Positions 43,054-52,489 of a DNA stretch of 64,000 nucleotides are shown in pieces. How positions within the stretch are numbered: position 1 is the stretch's first letter; each line of letters begins with the position of its first letter. Position numbers and translations under genes: made by a program. Under the pieces are notes generated by a model. The model ran no database searches and was not told where the DNA came from. It saw only the letters and a list, made by a program, of their open reading frames with translations. The stretch is from Picochlorum sp. 'celeri' (Eukaryota; Chlorophyta; Trebouxiophyceae): NCBI GenBank assembly GCA_010909725.1, contig JAACMV010000010.1:783501-847500 (forward strand). The letters run 5' to 3'.

Positions 43054-46000
43054 TTATGCAACTGGCCTTCTGCCATACCAACTGGACAGCCATGAGAAAT
43101 ACAAATCTCTTTCCAAAGATTCCTCAACACTGGATAGGATACAGGCGATGATCTGTATTTCCTTTACAGCCAAGAGCAGCAGGTGGACAGAGGAGGCCAG
43201 ACGAACATTTGCCTTGGATGTGTCAACCTGATGTGTTTCAAACCAGTGTGTCAGAGACACCAAAATTGTGGCTCTGGATGATCCTAGTTCTTCGGATGCT
43301 TCCTTGAGAGCCAATCGAGCTGCCTTCAATTCTGATTTGGAGGTGGCACTCATGGACTGAGCACAAGCTTCTGTTGTCTTTTGAGCTGCGCTCAGCATTG
43401 CTGTCATGTCCTCTGCACAGTGGTCAAGAATGTTGACCAATGAATCATCAGGGGCGTCCTTGGCATCAAAGCTGCCATTATCCAACAGAACATTCGTTGA
43501 TTGCTTCAGAAATGAGACAATATTAGCAAGCTTTTCTAAAACCATTGGAACGACAGGTGGTGTGGGGAGAAGCGTGTAGGTCAGGAGGAGGAATTGCTTC
43601 TTATCAATGGTATTCATCTTGTATGCTTTGATAACCTCTGTCAACGCTGGGTACAAGTCGTTTTCGATTTTCCAATTCCACTCTTGAATCTTTTGCAAAT
43701 CCATACGAGATCGTGCTCCCTTGCTTCCTTCCTGAGAGGAAGGTGCCACGCCCATGCGTGAACCAATCATATCCTTGATCAATTCCAAGGCCTGGTCCAT
43801 GGATGAACTCTCTCTCATGAGCATTGCATCACTTGTGTAGTAGGGTAACACGCACCAACTGACAAGCATGGCATATAATGATCCCAACATGGTACTTACG
43901 ACTTTGCCGCCAAAATTGACCGCTTCTCCAGCAAGATTGCAGCACCCAAAGTATTGACAGATGACAACAGCATTGAATGTAAAGGATGCCAAAAATAGCG
44001 AATATCTGAGCTCTTTGATTGGCGATAGAAATCCACACACTGCGTTGAAAGCGCATGTGATTGATGTAATAAAGTAAGGGTTCTGAGCGAGGCTTCCATT
44101 CAGCATGGTGAGGTACCCAAACAATCCTCCTAGGAAGGTCATTGTGGAGCGAAGAACTGCCTTCAAGGCAGAGGACTCTACTTCCATTTGGATACAGATA
44201 GCAGCAGTGATTGAAAAATATACTGGCTGCCAATTGAAAAAGAAGGTAGCGGTGTTTATATAACCTTGAATTGCATTTGAGTCATCGCCTTTGCCGAGCC
44301 ACATGATGAGAAGAATTCCAGTAATAGCAATTGATAGCCCAAGCCAATATTTGAGAGCAAAATGAACCCCTCTTTTCTTTCTCCAACTCAATTTCGAGAG
44401 AGGACCAAAACAGTATGACACCGTCAGTTTCATGCCCTGAATGATCAGGCCCCATACAAGCAGGCTGCTGAGCAAGCATGTGTGCATGATGATGCTTGGT
44501 GCAAATGGGTCTCTCATAATCTTGGTCTTCACATCAACTGCTTTCTTTGTCTCAAAACCAGTTGGAATTTCCAAAGCTTCACACATACGCCATTCAAGGT
44601 CTTGAACTTCCTTCAATAGAGAATTGCACGTTGTCAATGTCAACAAGGCATTGTAGCCCTTGACCAGTCCCCTTGGCAACCCAGACTCGTCTTCCACCAT
44701 CTCTTTGGAAGACATGTCCACTCCAGCCGCTTGCAGAAGGCCATCATAGATTTTGTTCAATTGAATCTCAATGATACTGTAGAAAGGCGGGCCTTTGGGC
44801 CTCCATTTCAGAGAGGGCCCATAGCACCTTTTACCCAATGGCATGTCTTGGAGGACATATGCAGCTTGAGCCAGCACGGCTGCCGCTGATCCCAAGGCGA
44901 CATTTAAGGCACCATTAAAGTCATCTTGCTTCATTAATTGTCTAGACTCGTAGGTTCCATTCATGAAGGACGTTTCAAGACATCCAATCACACTGATCAC
45001 TCGCCGTGTCGCCTTGAGCACATTCTCATACAAATACCTCTTGGCCCCAAACTGAGAACAGCACCCTGGTATTGGGGGCTCAAATAAGCACGTAGTCAAG
45101 GCATTCTCTGCATTATATGTATCCGCCTGAAGTCCAATAGCAGGCTTGGAATGGTTCACCTCATGAACATTTCTCATGGCTCCACTCTCCTCATTCCTAC
45201 CAAATACATTCCTCACAACCTTCTTCAGACCCATCTTATTGTGCCATGTCTTTGCAGACTCAAATGCAGCCACTTCCACATGGTTCATGAGGCGATCTTT
45301 CACCTCCTCATAACTTTCCTTTTCAGTAGAATCATTCTTCCTGGGAGCAGCCACAGGTGCATCATGCAACAATGCTGCCGAGTTCACATCCGATGCAATT
45401 CGACTCAGACTCCGTCCACATGACAACAATACATTTCCAATCTCTGTTCTTACCGTATCATGCGCCGATCGCACAAAAATCAACATACCAGTAATGATCA
45501 TTGCAGCAACATTGACCAGCCCAACCTTCAAATACCCCCCAGTTACTTGCGTCCAAAATAATCGCTGACCAAGTATCGGCATAAGAGACCCAAACACAAC
45601 CTGAGATCCCATAAATAGTGTCGCTATGGCGAGCACCAAGCCCATGTATGACTTGACAAGACCTCTTGAAAAGGCAAACGGAAAGGACATGACAAAATAC
45701 AGCACAATTAACAGGGCCCAGTACGCCGTAGATACATTCGGAACCATGCTCTCTGCATACTGAATAAGATCTTCAATACCTTCCAGCATTTGCGATGGAG
45801 AAGGCAGTGTGACATTTGCTGGTATCAGATTCTTGACTGATCCCAGGTACTCCATCACGAGAGAATTCAACTGTGCCGGTGGAAGGGTCAAATACGATTG
45901 CAGGTACCCTTCAGCAACTTTCAGCTCCCCAATCGTCAATCGACTCGGAACTTCCTGCAAACTGCTGGGAAGATACTGCAATATGCCTTGGACCCCATCC

Positions 46001-46473
46001 CCTCGTGCCAACCAAGACAAAGACACCACTGCAAACCCAGCAACACCTCCACTCAGAATGCAGCCGACAAAGATTGTCCCAGCGAACAATCGACCCCCAA
46101 CAGATCGATCCAAGGATAAAACTTGCGAACTAGCTCCATACAAGGCAGATGTAATGCATGCCAGAGTAAACGTCATCCGGTCCACCACAACAAATAAAAT
46201 CGTGAATAAAACACCCAACGCATTCTGGATGCCCCAAGCGAATGCCTCAGAGAGAATGAATTTGCAAACATAATCCCATAGGGTAGGTTTCCATAGCACA
46301 AAGGGTTTTGGCTTCTTGGTCGTCGTCACGCCTGCCTCCTGTTTTTGCATTTTCAGAAAGTCCTCAAACAGGACGCATGGATCAGAGATCGGTACTGTTA
46401 CTGATTGAAAAACAAATAAAAAGGGGAAATTCAACACTGAATGAGATAATACCGTCGGCTGAATGAGCACCAT
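43054..46473 (-). CDS. Large FUSC/aromatic-acid-exporter-like membrane protein, duplicated core
   Basis: About 1139 residues from the first ATG at 46473. Two similar membrane blocks are visible. The first (~60-340) has NALGVLFTILFVVVDRMTF, FAGTIFVGCILSGGVAGFAV, YWALLIVLYFVMSFPFAFSR and MGLVLAIATLFMGSQVVFGS. The second (~690-900) has IMHTCLLSSLLVWGLIIQGM, KYWLGLSIAITGILLIMWLG, FFNWQPVYFSITAAICIQME, AVLRSTMTFLGGLFGYLTML and VSTMLGSLYAMLVSWCVLPY. Each is followed by a long helical soluble region. That layout fits the FUSC superfamily (AaeB/YccS, plant ALMT, fungal BRE4), which exports organic anions. The exact family is uncertain and the substrate unknown. The N-terminal ~40 residues may hide an intron; the start could be further in. 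Confidence 0.7.
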   Translation of the reverse strand: MVLIQPTVLSHSVLNFPFLFVFQSVTVPISDPCVLFEDFLKMQKQEAGVTTTKKPKPFVLWKPTLWDYVCKFILSEAFAWGIQNALGVLFTILFVVVDRMTFTLACITSALYGASSQVLSLDRSVGGRLFAGTIFVGCILSGGVAGFAVVSLSWLARGDGVQGILQYLPSSLQEVPSRLTIGELKVAEGYLQSYLTLPPAQLNSLVMEYLGSVKNLIPANVTLPSPSQMLEGIEDLIQYAESMVPNVSTAYWALLIVLYFVMSFPFAFSRGLVKSYMGLVLAIATLFMGSQVVFGSLMPILGQRLFWTQVTGGYLKVGLVNVAAMIITGMLIFVRSAHDTVRTEIGNVLLSCGRSLSRIASDVNSAALLHDAPVAAPRKNDSTEKESYEEVKDRLMNHVEVAAFESAKTWHNKMGLKKVVRNVFGRNEESGAMRNVHEVNHSKPAIGLQADTYNAENALTTCLFEPPIPGCCSQFGAKRYLYENVLKATRRVISVIGCLETSFMNGTYESRQLMKQDDFNGALNVALGSAAAVLAQAAYVLQDMPLGKRCYGPSLKWRPKGPPFYSIIEIQLNKIYDGLLQAAGVDMSSKEMVEDESGLPRGLVKGYNALLTLTTCNSLLKEVQDLEWRMCEALEIPTGFETKKAVDVKTKIMRDPFAPSIIMHTCLLSSLLVWGLIIQGMKLTVSYCFGPLSKLSWRKKRGVHFALKYWLGLSIAITGILLIMWLGKGDDSNAIQGYINTATFFFNWQPVYFSITAAICIQMEVESSALKAVLRSTMTFLGGLFGYLTMLNGSLAQNPYFITSITCAFNAVCGFLSPIKELRYSLFLASFTFNAVVICQYFGCCNLAGEAVNFGGKVVSTMLGSLYAMLVSWCVLPYYTSDAMLMRESSSMDQALELIKDMIGSRMGVAPSSQEGSKGARSRMDLQKIQEWNWKIENDLYPALTEVIKAYKMNTIDKKQFLLLTYTLLPTPPVVPMVLEKLANIVSFLKQSTNVLLDNGSFDAKDAPDDSLVNILDHCAEDMTAMLSAAQKTTEACAQSMSATSKSELKAARLALKEASEELGSSRATILVSLTHWFETHQVDTSKANVRLASSVHLLLLAVKEIQIIACILSSVEESLERDLYFSWLSSWYGRRPVA

Positions 46474-46683
46474 CTTACTTGAGGCCGACTGTATTGGATT
46501 TGGCCATGGTTTGGCCAAGCAAGATTATTATTTTATAGTGTCGTATTAAGGAATATTTCGGTCAGGAAAAAAGACAACCACACACTGGCCTTTTGTTTGT
46601 CAGGTTATTTGATTGTGCATTGTCTTCACTCACTATTTCATTCTTGAGATCACAGTTTATTTGATTGTTTGATAGCATTTCAT

Positions 46684-48153
46684 ATGGTTGAATCGTCACA
46701 TTCTCATGATCGCGTGGCTGGGAATGGGCCCAGTGGAACGCCAGCTGAGGCTGGGAAGCATAGGACACGGGTGTGTATCATCGGTGGGGGTGCTGCTGGT
46801 ATGGCATGCGCATGGAGCTTATCTAGACACTCAGAAAAGTTTGATGTGACGGTGTTGGAAGCATTGCCAGAGGTCGGAGGTGTAGCATCGACATGCAAGG
46901 TCAAAGGTGGGGAGGAGGGTCAGACAGAAGAGATTAATGATCAGGTGCAAGGTGGTGCGCCGAGCTACAAGAACAACCTGTTGTTTTTCAAAGAGTTTGG
47001 GTTTGAGCCTCATGTGGTGGAGTTCAAAATCGCATTTGGGCAAGGCAAGTATGCTTGGAAGAATTATGGCAGTGACAAGGGAGAGTTGGTTACAAGATTG
47101 CAAAAGGATATTGCGCGGTTTGGAAAGGCACTGAAGTGGTGTTATAGATTTGAGCCTATATTTGTATTTGTTCCTATTCACAAGGTGTTGAAGTGGTGGG
47201 GGTTCTCGGAGGAGTTTCAGACGAGAATGGTGTTTCCTTTGACAGCGCTCTTTTTTGGTACTGGCAACAGAACGCCATATGTTTCTGCTGCAGTCGTGGC
47301 GAGAGTGTTTTTAGATCCAGAGTTGCGCTTGTTTGAGTACTCACCGACGAGTTTGTTGGATGAAGTGCCCAAGATGTTTGCATTCCCAAAATTGGGAGAG
47401 GTGTTTTCTACCATTGCATCTCAAATTGATGCTAGAGTGATGACCTCTGCCCCCGTGGATCGTGTGGAGCGAGGTGTTGGAGAAAGATCACAGATTCGAG
47501 TGTGGAGCTCTTCGTTTGAACAAGGATATGAAGATTTTGATGATATTGTGTTTAGTTGTGGTGCGGAAGTGGCACTCAAGGCATTGGGGGATGGCGCCAG
47601 TATGCTGGAGAGGAAATTCCTCAAGAATGTATCCTATTATAATGATTTGATCGTGACGCATGAGGATGAGGAGTATATGAAATCGCATTATGAGTTTCAT
47701 CCGAGAGAGGATATGTATTTCGTGAGATGTGATGAGGATGATCCAAATCTCATAGAAATGTCCTTCAATTTGTCAGCATATCAGCCTCACCTGGAAGGAA
47801 AGAGGACAATATATCAGTCCATATTCTTGGATGACTCGCAGAAAGAAACATGGACGAACCAATCCATACGAAAAGCCAAGGTTTTGAAGGAGAGGATGAC
47901 CCGGCAGTTTGCTCACACATGGAAGCATTTTGCCTTTTGGGTGCCATTTGTCCGATTTATTCAGGGGAAGAAGAGGACATGGTATGCAGGGTCGTATACA
48001 CTTTTCAATACGCATGAAATCGCTGTGATGAGTGGGTTGGCTGCTGCGGATCGAATAGGTGCTCCTTATCCGTTCAAAGAGGATCAGTTTGCTTACAAAC
48101 AGTACAAGACATACTTGAAGTTGGCCCATGGAATCTTTGCGTCTCCACGGTGA
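46684..48153 (+). CDS. FAD-dependent amine-oxidase-like oxidoreductase
   Basis: A 489-residue single-exon protein. After a short polar leader the Rossmann FAD-binding motif is VCIIGGGAAGMACAWSLSRH, followed by the ribose-binding acidic residue in VTVLEALPEVGGVAST. DIVFSCGAEVALKALGDGAS and a C-terminal HEIAVMSGLAAADRIGAPYP (second FAD-contact motif) complete the flavin amine oxidase pattern. Similar proteins occur in algae and plants, including the N-terminal half of plant cyclopropane-fatty-acid synthases; the substrate is unknown. No signal or transit peptide is obvious. The ATG at 46684 is the first (the frame runs 5 codons further from a TTG). Divergent from the FUSC-like gene across ~210 nt. 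Confidence 0.83.
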   Translation: MVESSHSHDRVAGNGPSGTPAEAGKHRTRVCIIGGGAAGMACAWSLSRHSEKFDVTVLEALPEVGGVASTCKVKGGEEGQTEEINDQVQGGAPSYKNNLLFFKEFGFEPHVVEFKIAFGQGKYAWKNYGSDKGELVTRLQKDIARFGKALKWCYRFEPIFVFVPIHKVLKWWGFSEEFQTRMVFPLTALFFGTGNRTPYVSAAVVARVFLDPELRLFEYSPTSLLDEVPKMFAFPKLGEVFSTIASQIDARVMTSAPVDRVERGVGERSQIRVWSSSFEQGYEDFDDIVFSCGAEVALKALGDGASMLERKFLKNVSYYNDLIVTHEDEEYMKSHYEFHPREDMYFVRCDEDDPNLIEMSFNLSAYQPHLEGKRTIYQSIFLDDSQKETWTNQSIRKAKVLKERMTRQFAHTWKHFAFWVPFVRFIQGKKRTWYAGSYTLFNTHEIAVMSGLAAADRIGAPYPFKEDQFAYKQYKTYLKLAHGIFASPR

Positions 48154-49083
48154 ACCAAATGTAATAATAACAAAATACTGAAGAGTAGTATATCATGTTT
48201 TTACGCTGGCGTATAGTATCTTTTGCAGTTACTGCTGGACGAGACGTCAAAGACTGGCTCTGAGAGATTGTAAACACAAAGAAATGACATCCAGCGCATG
48301 ATCTCATCCAAGTACGGTGTCGTAAAATCGTCCTGTAGAATACCAAACTCCGATTAACTACTATTGTATTGAGATGAGCAGCACCTTGGCCTAGATACAG
48401 TCTTCCGTACTGCGGACAAGGGTTGCAGAGATGTATGTGCTTGAGAAGACTAGGATGATGCATGTGTTACGACTCGTCTTTGCACTACTGTGTGTCTAAA
48501 GGACCACCAGCATGCCACTAATCAGTGACCAAGGGATTATAATGATATCAAGAGTTCTATAGTATTGTCATTTTGCAATAAAAAACTGCTAGGAGCACTC
48601 AAGGGGTGCTTGACAACTGTCATGATAGGAGTCTTCCTCTTCCAACAGAGATATCCAGAAGTACACCTGTCCTTCTTGCATCATGTTGAGTTTTTCTCTT
48701 GCACCTGTGCTACATCTTGAAAATGCTCATATTGTATTAAGGAAGATGGTCTTATGTTATGGTCTTGGACCCATTGAGCCCTGCTGTTCCGTTTTTTGAT
48801 GCTTTTCAACAGCCTACTAGGCTACTCTGTGTCTGTAGGCCCATTGACCCCAGGCTGGTATGGTTGTCCCATTAGATCCATTCATTGGTTCCCACAGACA
48901 CTAATATTGGAATAGAGTTAGATATATTGTAAAAATACAAGTCATGGTGAGTATTCATTGAGGCTGTAGTTGGTTCTCGTTGGAATGGAGGAGAATTTTC
49001 AAACGAACAAATTCGTTGAATTGGGCGTTTTCAGGATGCGAATGGATCAGTATTACCTTCATTCATAACAAGAGATAGATAAT
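48154..49083. other. Spacer with possible unassigned minus-strand exon
   Basis: 930 nt between two plus-strand genes. The only coding-like signal is the minus-strand stretch at 48202-48351 (separate entry). An odd-centred palindrome AGCCTA-C-TAGGCT sits at 48811-48823. The rest looks like plain 3' flank and promoter. Confidence 0.4.
48202..48351 (-). CDS. Candidate small exon of an unannotated gene
   Basis: On the minus strand an open segment reads FGILQDDFTTPYLDEIMRWM, then SFLCVYNLSEPVFDVSSSNC and KRYYTPA before TAA. The composition is protein-like (hydrophobic/aromatic alternation). Upstream, around 48465-48395, a short open segment with ATG (MHHPSLLKHIHLC) ends near a gtacgg donor. I could not find a junction that joins them in frame with a good acceptor, so this is a weak call; it could equally be chance. 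Confidence 0.2.
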
Positions 49084-50964
49084 ATGGACACCAAGACCCA
49101 GGAGAAGGGTGATTTGGAGGAGATATTTGAAAACCAGAGGTGGCTCGGCGTGTCTTGGGGTGCTCCTCTAGGGATGTTGGATCATCCTGCGTGGAGTAGA
49201 CGGGATGGACGTGCGGTTCGTATGGACGATGTGATGCTACTATGCGACTCTGAAGGGAGTATGGAGAAGGAGTATGAAAAGACAATTCATGCTCTGGTGG
49301 ACAGATTTTTCACCATTGTGGTTGATGCCAGTTCCGATGCTGAAGGGTGGCAGTATGGGACTGTATTCAAGCATCTGGAGTACAAGCGAGCTGGAGGGAG
49401 AGCGTCAAGAAGATTTGGTGATACTGTCAGGAGGAGGCGATGGGTAAGAAAAGAAGAGTCGTCATTTTCCCAGAGCTCTGCACACCACAGGCAGGCTGAT
49501 GTGGCATTCCAGACAAAGCATGCAAATGATAGTGCGTCTCGTGCGTTGAGGACGTTTTTGAAACTTCTAGTGGATGCTGTATCGAAGAAGAAGTTTTGGG
49601 ATTTGATACCATGGGATCCTGGAGCGTATTATGTGCTTCAACAAAAGCACAAGGATGAGTATAGCGAGCTGCTGAGTCATGCCAAGGAGAATTCTCTCGT
49701 TTGGGATACTATGCCTCCATTGTTGCACAACCATGGAACATTGCTGCAAAATTTACTCTGTGGTGCTATTCATAGTAGAGCTGCGTATGGCTTTGCCATG
49801 CAAGCTGGCCATATTAAGGATATTTCATCATACATACGTCTGCACACGTTGCAACCACTTCGATTTGATGCTGTTGGAGGAGTATCTCAGGAGGCGAATA
49901 ATGAAGCAATATCTGAACTGACTGGTATTCCTGTTGAGCATATTGTGCAATCTAATTGGAGGAATTCGCCTTTTAGGCCATGCTATTACGTTGCTGCAGA
50001 CACAGCAAATCACTGCATTGTTATATCCATCCGCGGAAGTTTAGAACTGGGTGATTTATTATCAGATGTCACGGCCAATTCTCTACACGTGAATTTATTA
50101 GGTGTCGATGGTTGGGTTCATGAGGGAATGATGGCGTCGGCGACGTATATACACTGTTGTACAAAGGCAGCCTTGCGTGAATTGGGCACACAATATCCTG
50201 GTTGGCCAGTTCTTGTCACTGGACATAGCTTGGGAGGTGGGGTCGCAGGTGTGCTGACGCTGCTGTTACGGGATGCAGGAGGAATTCCAGGGTTGGGCGA
50301 TGTGTATTGTATTACGATTGGATCTGCTGCTGTGATGAGTGAACACATAGCAACGGCATGCGATGAGTTTGCCATTTCATTGGTGTTGGGCGCTGATTGC
50401 ATTCCCCATCTGAGCCATGCATCCCTGGAAAAGCTTTTACTGGAACTTTCTTCTGCCTCTCCAGTGAAAACTCTTGCGGATGATGTGAGTAAAACGGTCT
50501 CTGAGTTTATCAAGAGTGCTCTAGGGACGTTGGATGATGAGCAGCCTGCGGTTGTGGAAGAGACATCCTCCTGTCCCGACAGCAAGACTGTTCCCGTCAT
50601 TGATTTGAATAGCAATTCTTCTGATACGCCAGAAAATAGGAAAAATAGAAACATAGTATTGAATTCAGAGAATGATACACCAGAAATGATGTATCCTCCA
50701 GGAAAAATTATTTGGATTCTTTCTGAGCAAGCCATTGAGTCCACCAGCAATGCACGTACTGCATACGACAAAGAATCTGTCGCAGACCTTCTGGATCAAG
50801 GGTGGACAACAGGTATACCATCAAACACGAAAACTAACCCAAACGATAGTGTGCGTATTGCAATGCATATTGATAGAGACTTGTTTGAACGGATTCTGCT
50901 ACTACCATCCATGCTTGACGACCATGTACCAGATAAATATCTTGATGTACTACAAGAATTATAA
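49084..50964 (+). CDS. Dysferlin/peroxin-domain protein fused to class-3 lipase
   Basis: A 626-residue single-exon protein. Residues ~14-125 follow the DysF N/C pattern: FENQRWLGVSW, HPAWSRRDGRAV, EGWQYGTVFKHLEYKRA, then FGDTVRRRRWVRKE. This module is found in dysferlin, yeast peroxins Pex23/30 and TECPR. Residues ~250-480 are an alpha/beta-hydrolase of lipase class 3: HCIVISIRGSLELGDLLSDV, GWVHEGMMASATYI, VLVTGHSLGGGVAGVLTLLL with nucleophile Ser, and DVYCITIGSAAVMSEHIATA with VLGADCIPHLS carrying the likely catalytic Asp. The probable His is in DDHVPDKYLDVL near the end. This resembles sn1-specific diacylglycerol lipases without their membrane spans. A role at membranes (peroxisome/ER) is inferred from the DysF part. 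Confidence 0.83.
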   Translation: MDTKTQEKGDLEEIFENQRWLGVSWGAPLGMLDHPAWSRRDGRAVRMDDVMLLCDSEGSMEKEYEKTIHALVDRFFTIVVDASSDAEGWQYGTVFKHLEYKRAGGRASRRFGDTVRRRRWVRKEESSFSQSSAHHRQADVAFQTKHANDSASRALRTFLKLLVDAVSKKKFWDLIPWDPGAYYVLQQKHKDEYSELLSHAKENSLVWDTMPPLLHNHGTLLQNLLCGAIHSRAAYGFAMQAGHIKDISSYIRLHTLQPLRFDAVGGVSQEANNEAISELTGIPVEHIVQSNWRNSPFRPCYYVAADTANHCIVISIRGSLELGDLLSDVTANSLHVNLLGVDGWVHEGMMASATYIHCCTKAALRELGTQYPGWPVLVTGHSLGGGVAGVLTLLLRDAGGIPGLGDVYCITIGSAAVMSEHIATACDEFAISLVLGADCIPHLSHASLEKLLLELSSASPVKTLADDVSKTVSEFIKSALGTLDDEQPAVVEETSSCPDSKTVPVIDLNSNSSDTPENRKNRNIVLNSENDTPEMMYPPGKIIWILSEQAIESTSNARTAYDKESVADLLDQGWTTGIPSNTKTNPNDSVRIAMHIDRDLFERILLLPSMLDDHVPDKYLDVLQEL

Positions 50965-50995
50965 ATTAAAGACTATATAACTTAGAAGTGTAATG

Positions 50996-52153
50996 TTATT
51001 CCTTGAGTCTTTTGAGGTACATTTTTGCTCGAGCCAAGTTTTCCCTCAGATTGTCAACCTCAAAATGTTCTTGAATGCGGCAAAGAGTAGACTCATCAAA
51101 GCAATCTTTCCCCTGTGTCATGGCAGTAAGTTCAGAACTTGGAGCAAAAAATAAATGCAATCCAGTGTCTAATATTTCAAAATGATCGCTGGGAGGCCAG
51201 TAATTCTCCACAGGCTGCATCGGCTGACCCTGCTCCTCCTCCTCAGCTGCAGATTTCTTCTGCAGCATCTCGCTCAGTTTCTTCTCCAGCCTCCTCTTAT
51301 TATGAAGTATAAATGTCTCATTGAAAAATTGAATGTATGATCTATCTCCTGAGACAAGCCTATGAGCCCAAGAGTCTTTTGCAAAAACGACCCCTGTAGA
51401 TTCTTGGAAATCAATCAAGTTCTCCCGAAACTGATCCAATTGCTTGGCATCCCACGCCTTAAAGCCATGATCAAGAACAAAACTGCCTTTCAACGCTCTC
51501 GAGTGTGACCAGATTCGATACAAAGTGTAATACACGGTAATATTAGGCAAAGGCGTGAGCATCAGAGGCATCTGTGGAATGAACAGCATAGTCCACATCA
51601 TGAGCCCCCTCCTGTGATGCCCCTTCCCTTGCCGTGCAATGAGTCTCAAACGACGTCTCACCAATCGCTCTGGATACATATCTGGATACGTCAAATCCAA
51701 AATACCACCATCCGTCGGCACAGATTTCAAAAACGACTCTCTTGGGTCCTCTCGAGACAAAACATGCTGAATAAACTTGTATGATCTATTCTTCAATGAA
51801 CCAGGCTTTGCGTGCTCCAGCTTTTTCCACTCCACCAAAAACTTGTCATAGAGCTACATTAGTCATACGTTGAGAGTGAAATAAAACCGTGCACGTGCAC
51901 AAAGGAAGAAAGAAACAAAAGAAGAAGAGGCACAGAAAAAGTCAAAGCAGGCGTCCGGTCAACATACCCTCTGCGACATATTCTGCTGCAATATCGCCAT
52001 CTTATCCTCTAGATTGAAACCATCACTCCATTTCTTCAGCACAGGATGGCTCTCATGGTTTGTATTAGGCCTCCAAGCGTTCCATAGCCAAAATGCTCGC
52101 TGCTTGGTTCCGCGGATCAGGGGCAGCACAATGCAATGGACCTTACTCGCCAT
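50996..52153 (-). CDS. Mitochondrial K+/H+ exchange-related protein (Mit_KHE1 family)
   Basis: Two exons, 52153-51968 and 51853-50996, with a 114-nt intron (gtatgt...atgtag) in frame; 347 residues. Exon 1 encodes MASKVHCIVLPLIRG and the Trp-rich AFWLWNAWRPN; the junction gives NMSQR-LYDKFLVEWKKLEHA. The PF10173 signature follows: SREDPRESFLKSVPTDGGIL, LDLTYPDMYPERLVRRRLRL, RGLMMWTMLFIPQMPLMLTP, NITVYYTLYRIWSHSRALKG. One to two membrane segments lie around MWTMLFIPQMPLML. In yeast the family is implicated in mitochondrial potassium homeostasis; direct transport is not shown. Its stop lies 31 nt from the convergent lipase gene. Confidence 0.88.
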
Positions 52154-52489
52154 TAAATACAATAAAAGTCGTACATATAAAGGTATAAATACGCCCCCAA
52201 ACCACGAGATGGCCCCTAATCGCCAGTATCACGCTTCTTTGACTGAGATCGACTTTCTCAAATCTCAATCAAAGCATTGCTTTATTTGCCATATTCCTAA
52301 CTGTACATAATGAAATTAATTGTGTTTTTGCCGGAATGTGCACATTCAGATCACGTGATCTGCCTGATGATCATCGAGGGATCAAAGACTTTGCTGAAGA
52401 CACCTCATCGCCATGGATGTCTGGCCAGAGAGGGGCATATTTACTGATGCAATGATCAACGTGAACTTTTACAAGTATCATCGCTAGAT
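52154..52489. promoter_or_regulatory. Spacer upstream of Mit_KHE1-like gene
   Basis: 336 nt: promoter of the Mit_KHE1-like gene and 3' flank of the DEAD-box gene (both minus strand). Contains the 16-bp palindrome at 52347-52362 and a TGTACATA element at about 52309. No gene seen. Confidence 0.4.
52347..52362. repeat. Perfect 16-bp palindrome centred on CACGTG
   Basis: CAGATCACGTGATCTG is fully self-complementary with a G-box/E-box core, ~195 nt upstream of the Mit_KHE1-like start codon. A bHLH or bZIP dimer site is plausible (inference). Confidence 0.8.

Noticed and set aside
46391..46480. Possible intron in the FUSC-like N-terminus (T-rich tract ending CAATCAG)
   Set aside because: No GT donor in the region joins to that acceptor in frame; I left the frame unspliced and noted the doubt.
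36254..48153. Functional cluster of membrane-protein genes
   Set aside because: CLPTM1, FUSC-like and FAD genes are unrelated in role and interrupted by RPAP1 and OTU; no evidence for a cluster.
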